Source of the DNA: UBA2421 sp002343075
GTDB taxonomy: Bacteria; Planctomycetota; Phycisphaerae; Tepidisphaerales; Tepidisphaeraceae
NCBI GenBank assembly: GCA_937982565.1
Contig: CALJLN010000002.1
Coordinates: 1-44,135 of the forward strand
Direction: 5' to 3'
DNA length: 44,135 nucleotides
The position numbers and the translations under genes are program-made. Shown piece by piece: positions 41,036 to 44,135 of the stretch; positions within the stretch are counted from its first letter, which is position 1; every line of letters starts with the position of its first letter. Below the pieces are notes generated by a model. It saw only the letters and a list, made by a program, of their open reading frames with translations, searched no databases and was not told where the DNA came from.

Positions 41036-41067
41036 TCCGCAACCGCCCGCCGACGCATCGCAACAAA

Positions 41068-41097
41068 GTCGCCTCCGGAAACACTTCCGAAGGCGAC
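41068..41097 (-). terminator. Bidirectional terminator between the zinc-ribbon and flagellin genes
   Basis: A 12-bp stem with one mismatch (GTCGCCT and CGGAA arms) encloses a 4-nt loop, between converging stops at 41035 and 41142. On the minus strand TTTGTTG follows, a moderate tail for flagellin. Confidence 0.75.
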
Positions 41098-41141
41098 GTA
41101 TTGCATCCAAAAATCCTGACGCCGGGTCAACCAGCGCGCAA

Positions 41142-42569
41142 TTACTGCAGCAGGCTCAGCACATTCTGCGGCGTGGTGTTAGCCGTCGCCAGCACCGATG
41201 TTCCTGCCTGAGTGAGAATCTGCGCCCGGGTGAGCGCGGCAGTCTCGGCTGCAAAGTCTGCATCGCGGATCGCCGACTCACTCGACGTCACGTTTTCCAG
41301 CGACACCTGCAGGCTGTTCACATTCGTATCGAGCGTGTTCCGCTCGAATGCACCCAGTCGCCCGCGGAGTACCGCAACCTGCCGGATCGCCGTCTCCAGA
41401 ATCCGGCTCGCGCCGCGCGGGTTGTCGCGAAGCTCTGCCGTGCCACCGGTGCGCAGGCTGTTCAGGAAGCCAACCTCGTCATCACCCAGCGCCGTGGCGG
41501 CGATCGATTGAATCGCCAGCCCCACCTGCTGCGCCGTGCTCACTTGCGGCCCAAGCTGGAACAACGCCCCGCCGCCGGTCACAGCGAAGCTGGTCGTGCC
41601 AATGCCAAACGACTCGTCGAGTCGAATGTCCACATCGAGCGTGACGGTGTTGAGACTGATGTTCCGACCATCGGCCACTGCCTGCGAACCGTTGATTGTC
41701 GCTACAGCGTCCTGGCCCACCTGCCGATTGCTCGCGTTCCCATTCTCGTCGACCGTCGCGAACGCACCCGACTGAGCGCGCACTGCAACAAACTGCGAGC
41801 TTCCATAGTCGTTGCTGTTGAACGTGATGCCGCTCGCAGGGTTGCCGCTGTTGATGTACGCAGCGGCGACGCCGGTCGCGTCCGACACCTGGTTGACCGC
41901 GAACAGAATCGCCGACACCGATGCGTTGGACGTAAACGACAGCGATTCAACGCCCCCGGTGCCGCGCACCTCCAGCGTCAGCCCGCCGCCGGTGACGGCG
42001 CTGGCTCGAAACTGCAGCTCGGCGGTGCGCGCACTCGTGATGACATTCACCTCCACCGGCTGAAACGCAGCCGTGCCAAAGTTTGCCTGCGTAACGCGCA
42101 ACGACGAGATGTCTGTCGTGTTCACGCCGCTGGTGATGTAATCCAGCGACCCGTTCACCAGCTTCAGGCCGGCAAACGTCGTCGCGTTGGCGATTCGCGT
42201 GATCGATTCAATCGCCGAGTCAACCTGAATCTGGTTGGCGTTGATCTCTTCCGGCGATAGCGCGCCGGTGTTGGCGGCTTCAACCACCAACGACTTAATG
42301 CTCAGTAGCAGCGAGGCCACCTCGCCCAGCGCGCCTTCTGCGGTCGCGATGACGTTGGCGGCGCGCTGGCTGTTGTCGATCGCCTGCGTCAGTCCGCTGA
42401 TCTCGCTGCGCAGGCCTTCCGACGCGATCAGCCCCGCAGGGTCGTCGGCGCCGCGGTTGATTCGCAGGCCGGTCGAGAGGCGCTGAAGCGTGTCGTTCAA
42501 ACCTTTCTGCGATCGCTCCAGCCCACGCTGGGCTGTCAAAGCGGCTACATTTGTATTGATCCGGGACAT
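41142..42569 (-). CDS. fliC: Flagellin
   Basis: The extracellular filament subunit, 475 residues. The ATG at 42569 follows GGAGGA by 6 nt; a codon pair earlier gives MPM but no better RBS. The D0/D1 N-terminus is MSRINTNVAALTAQRGLERSQ... LRINRGADDPAGLIASEGLRSEISGLTQAIDN in pattern. The C-terminal D0 is REAALTRAQILTQAGTSVLA-like and ends TPQNVLSLLQ. The central 200 residues are variable. It is the third gene in the order fliW, csrA, flagellin on the same strand. Its leader contains a hairpin with GGA in the loop and a GGA-bearing RBS, matching sites that CsrA binds in other bacteria. Export would be by the flagellar type III system. Confidence 0.96.
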   Translation of the reverse strand: MSRINTNVAALTAQRGLERSQKGLNDTLQRLSTGLRINRGADDPAGLIASEGLRSEISGLTQAIDNSQRAANVIATAEGALGEVASLLLSIKSLVVEAANTGALSPEEINANQIQVDSAIESITRIANATTFAGLKLVNGSLDYITSGVNTTDISSLRVTQANFGTAAFQPVEVNVITSARTAELQFRASAVTGGGLTLEVRGTGGVESLSFTSNASVSAILFAVNQVSDATGVAAAYINSGNPASGITFNSNDYGSSQFVAVRAQSGAFATVDENGNASNRQVGQDAVATINGSQAVADGRNISLNTVTLDVDIRLDESFGIGTTSFAVTGGGALFQLGPQVSTAQQVGLAIQSIAATALGDDEVGFLNSLRTGGTAELRDNPRGASRILETAIRQVAVLRGRLGAFERNTLDTNVNSLQVSLENVTSSESAIRDADFAAETAALTRAQILTQAGTSVLATANTTPQNVLSLLQ

Positions 42570-42673
42570 TGGCAATCCTCCATGATTGCGCGTTTTTGGT
42601 CGGAGGGTTCAATCCGTCGAACCCGTTGAACGATCTCAAGCGTTGGAATCGATGCTCGATTTCCGGCTCGCGA
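42570..42673 (-). promoter_or_regulatory. Flagellin leader with candidate CsrA sites
   Basis: The RBS GGAGGA (42576-42581) is itself a GGA site. Upstream, 42605-42624 folds as GGGTTC-GACGGATT-GAACCC with ACGGAT exposed in an 8-nt loop; a competing stem GTTCAA with TTGAAC also leaves the GGA unpaired. Two GGA sites, one in a hairpin and one at the RBS, match how CsrA represses hag in Bacillus. I found no separate sigma-28 promoter here. Confidence 0.6.
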
Positions 42674-42934
42674 TTATTCGCCTTCTTCCTTGGGTGCCGT
42701 GGGCGCGTTTCTTGGGTTGACCTTTCCTAGTCCCGAAAGGTCCTCGGGTTTCACCTGTGCCGCGGCGCGATTTTCACGCCGGATGGCATCGTAAACTTCC
42801 TTGCGATGGACGCTGATCTCTTTCGGGGCGGTGATGCCCAGACGCACCTTGTCACCTCGAATGTCTACAACGGTGACCTCGATGTCGTCGCCGATCATGA
42901 TCGTCTCGTCGCGCTGTCTTGACAGCACTAGCAT
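42674..42934 (-). CDS. csrA: Carbon storage regulator CsrA
   Basis: CsrA is a small RNA-binding dimer that blocks ribosome sites bearing GGA motifs. The 86-residue protein starts at the ATG at 42934 (AAGGAG 8 nt upstream). Residues 1-55 are canonical: MLVLSRQRDETIMIGDDIEVTVVDIRGDKVRLGITAPKEISVHRKEVYDAI. Leu4 and Arg residues of the RNA-binding edges are intact. The C-terminal 30 residues (KPEDLSGLGKVNPRN... EEGE) are longer and more acidic than usual. It lies between fliW and flagellin, so a FliW-CsrA-Hag feedback is expected. Confidence 0.96.
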   Translation of the reverse strand: MLVLSRQRDETIMIGDDIEVTVVDIRGDKVRLGITAPKEISVHRKEVYDAIRRENRAAAQVKPEDLSGLGKVNPRNAPTAPKEEGE

Positions 42935-43136
42935 GCCTAGGCTCCTTCCTGCGTTGGCGTTGGCTCCTCTTCCAGAGCAACGCACTGCCGCGTGGCATCC
43001 TTGCCGGCGCGGGGCGAATCAGTCTCGTTCAAACTTCAAACGCAATCTGATTCGCACTTTCTGAGAGACCGATATACTTCCCTGCAACTACGCATCACAC
43101 TCCCGCCGCGCCTCAACGACGACACGGCCGGCCGGG

Positions 43137-43586
43137 TCATGCGGATTTTGCCAGGGGAACATCGGCCTGGAGCTTCAGCAACGGCTGGCGAGTGGTCCAC
43201 TTCTTCTCGGTCAGCACCACCTGCTCGGCCTCGCGGTTGACGGCGTTGACCACGATCGGGCCAAGAAGGTTGCCTGTCAGCCAGTTGTCCACCTTGTTGC
43301 AGATGACAAACAACTGCACCGCCTGGGGGTCTTGAATCTGCAGATCGGTCATGGTTTCTTCACGGATCGGCACATCATAATCCTTGAAGAAGATGCCCGG
43401 GTCGGTGACGACGAAGGCCAGTGCCGGTTCGTCGATCGACTGCAGCCAGAAAAAGTAATTTTCGTCGCTGGTCTGAATCAGCGCGAAACGCGTGTGCTGC
43501 GGAAAGCCCAGCAAACCCTTGGGCACGGTGATGACACGCGAGTCATCAACCTGTAGCGTTCCGAAACGCGTCGACTCGATCTCCAT
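43137..43586 (-). CDS. fliW: Flagellar assembly factor FliW
   Basis: FliW binds flagellin and CsrA; when free flagellin is scarce, FliW sequesters CsrA. I start at the ATG at 43586 (GGAG 5 nt before), giving 149 residues and the family opening MEIESTRFGTLQVDDSRVITVPKGLLGFPQHTRFALI. Several upstream ATGs in the same frame lack an RBS and family resemblance. The rest (NYFFWLQSIDEPALAFVVTDPGIFFKDYDV, ...LFVICNKVDNWLTGNLLGPIVVNAVNREAEQVVLTEK) matches FliW. Its C-terminal tail is short. It precedes csrA by 202 bp on the same strand, with a sigma-54-type promoter 450 bp upstream. Confidence 0.94.
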   Translation of the reverse strand: MEIESTRFGTLQVDDSRVITVPKGLLGFPQHTRFALIQTSDENYFFWLQSIDEPALAFVVTDPGIFFKDYDVPIREETMTDLQIQDPQAVQLFVICNKVDNWLTGNLLGPIVVNAVNREAEQVVLTEKKWTTRQPLLKLQADVPLAKSA

Positions 43587-43752
43587 GAGAACTCCATTCT
43601 CGACCATCTGTTCGGCGAACATGACTTCGCCCGGCCGCCGACTGTTCCTTGCGACGCCGGTGCAGTTGTTGAGTGAACACCACTCGTCCAACCGCGCTCT
43701 CTTCCGCCCGCCGTCCATCGGCTCCGCCGCCGGACTTGCTAAGCGAGCCTCA

Positions 43753-43768
43753 CGGGAATCCGTTCCCG
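43753..43768 (-). promoter_or_regulatory. GGA-loop hairpin in the fliW leader
   Basis: On the minus strand a perfect 6-bp stem (CGGGAA/TTCCCG) presents the tetraloop CGGA. With flanking bases it reads AACGGATT, nearly the same as GACGGATT in the flagellin leader hairpin. It could be a CsrA site controlling its own operon. Confidence 0.5.
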
Positions 43769-44035
43769 CTTGCGACTTGCTCCTTCTGAAGCAGAAGTCG
43801 TTCTTGGCCTTGGGCAAGTTCCTCTCGCCCCGACGCAAACCCACCGGCCACGTCCGGCACTCCGCCAGATCCGCCCGCCGGGCATTCTCTCTCCGATTCA
43901 ACCGGCTTCATCCATCCACCGGGTGCACCTCTCTCCACTCAAGCAACTGTTGCGCTCATCGCAGCGCAGTTGCTGCGTCCTCGCCACCCATTTTCCGCGT
44001 CTCCCGCGGCTGAATGACTCGACAACGCAAGCAAT

Positions 44036-44050
44036 GCAACCCCCGTGCCA
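44036..44050 (-). promoter_or_regulatory. Sigma-54 (-24/-12) promoter upstream of fliW-csrA-fliC
   Basis: The minus strand reads TGGCAC-GGGGG-TTGC, matching the RpoN consensus TGGCAC-N5-TTGC at every fixed position, with the correct 15-bp layout. Transcription would start near 44024 and proceed toward fliW. RpoN and an enhancer-binding protein would be required; neither is in the window. Confidence 0.7.
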
Positions 44051-44135
44051 CAATTCCCCCGCTCGCCACAAAAATCGCAGACTGCCATTCTGGCAAAAGA
44101 AATATCGGGCATTTCAGGGCATTCCCGGGCTCGCC

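Larger units (their letters stand above)
43587..44135 (-). other. Leader and promoter region of fliW
   Basis: A stretch of 549 bp with no gene that I can recognise. Short minus-strand frames occur, but none has both an RBS and family resemblance. It contains a -24/-12 element at 44036-44050 and, at 43753-43768, the hairpin CGGGAA-CGGA-TTCCCG with a loop sequence ACGGATT like that of the flagellin leader. The predicted leader is about 440 nt. Confidence 0.5.

Noticed and set aside
43587..43901. A 105-residue N-terminal extension of FliW in the same frame
   Set aside because: The family opening and the GGAG both point to 43586; the extension resembles no domain and contains the leader hairpin.
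1..44135. CRISPR arrays, insertion sequences, prophage or integrase genes
   Set aside because: I saw no regularly spaced repeats, transposase or phage structural genes on either strand.

Overview
The window looks like a chromosomal segment of a flagellated planctomycete, most likely class Phycisphaerae (Tepidisphaera-like). This rests on sequence traits rather than on any database search. The traits are N-terminal Glu-x-Leu/Ile-Glu-x-Arg-type sorting motifs on secreted proteins, PEP-CTERM tails, dockerin-like Asn-Asp-Phe-Thr loops, a prepilin with an H-X9-DG-like end, zinc-ribbon-plus-membrane proteins, a long sigma factor with extra DNA-binding domains, and many minus/plus switches with few long operons. 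Coding density is about 90 %. No integrase, transposase, phage module or CRISPR array was seen.

Layout. 1-7.9 kb: a K+/H+ antiporter cut by the window edge, a secreted GH18 chitinase-like enzyme, an isolated atpD, a PEP-CTERM protein and a small protein made only of dockerin-like loops. 8-13.5 kb: guaA, flgM, an FAD-type oxidoreductase and a sigma factor. 13.7-20.5 kb: a CAP/RTX secreted protein, tRNA-Thr with greA, an isolated atpC, an outer-membrane barrel and a large beta-helix PEP-CTERM protein. 20.6-28.7 kb: a DUF2891 protein, a PL10 pectate lyase, a zinc-ribbon/vWA-like protein, a degenerate amidase-fold protein, a Ser/Thr kinase, a membrane protein, argG and a ParDE pair. 28.7-38.4 kb: a YfhO-type membrane protein with a pseudo-HprK and an ACT protein, a prepilin, coaD, a TPR membrane protein, a STAS protein and purM. 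38.4-40.1 kb: an unannotated 34-codon gene, three tRNAs and three small unknown proteins. 40.1-44.1 kb: a zinc-ribbon membrane protein and a fliW-csrA-flagellin module.

How the genes fit together. Secretion and polysaccharide use form one theme (chitinase, pectate lyase, CAP/RTX protein, dockerin-like and PEP-CTERM proteins). Motility control forms a second: fliW, csrA and flagellin lie in the order of the Bacillus FliW-CsrA-Hag circuit, behind a textbook sigma-54 -24/-12 element, and flgM lies elsewhere in the window. The third theme is housekeeping metabolism (guaA, purM, argG, coaD, atpD, atpC), scattered as single genes.

The observations I rate highest are these. (1) The FliW-CsrA-flagellin module has two leader hairpins that both show ACGGATT in the loop. 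(2) At least four genes (guaA, argG, purM and a TPR membrane protein) have no Shine-Dalgarno sequence but have a promoter placed so that transcription would begin 0-6 nt from the start codon. (3) A complete 34-codon gene (UP-like tract, promoter, RBS, terminator) lies between purM and a tRNA cluster. (4) A sigma factor carries three helix-turn-helix-like segments in front of its core domains. Start sites, promoters and RNA structures were read by eye.
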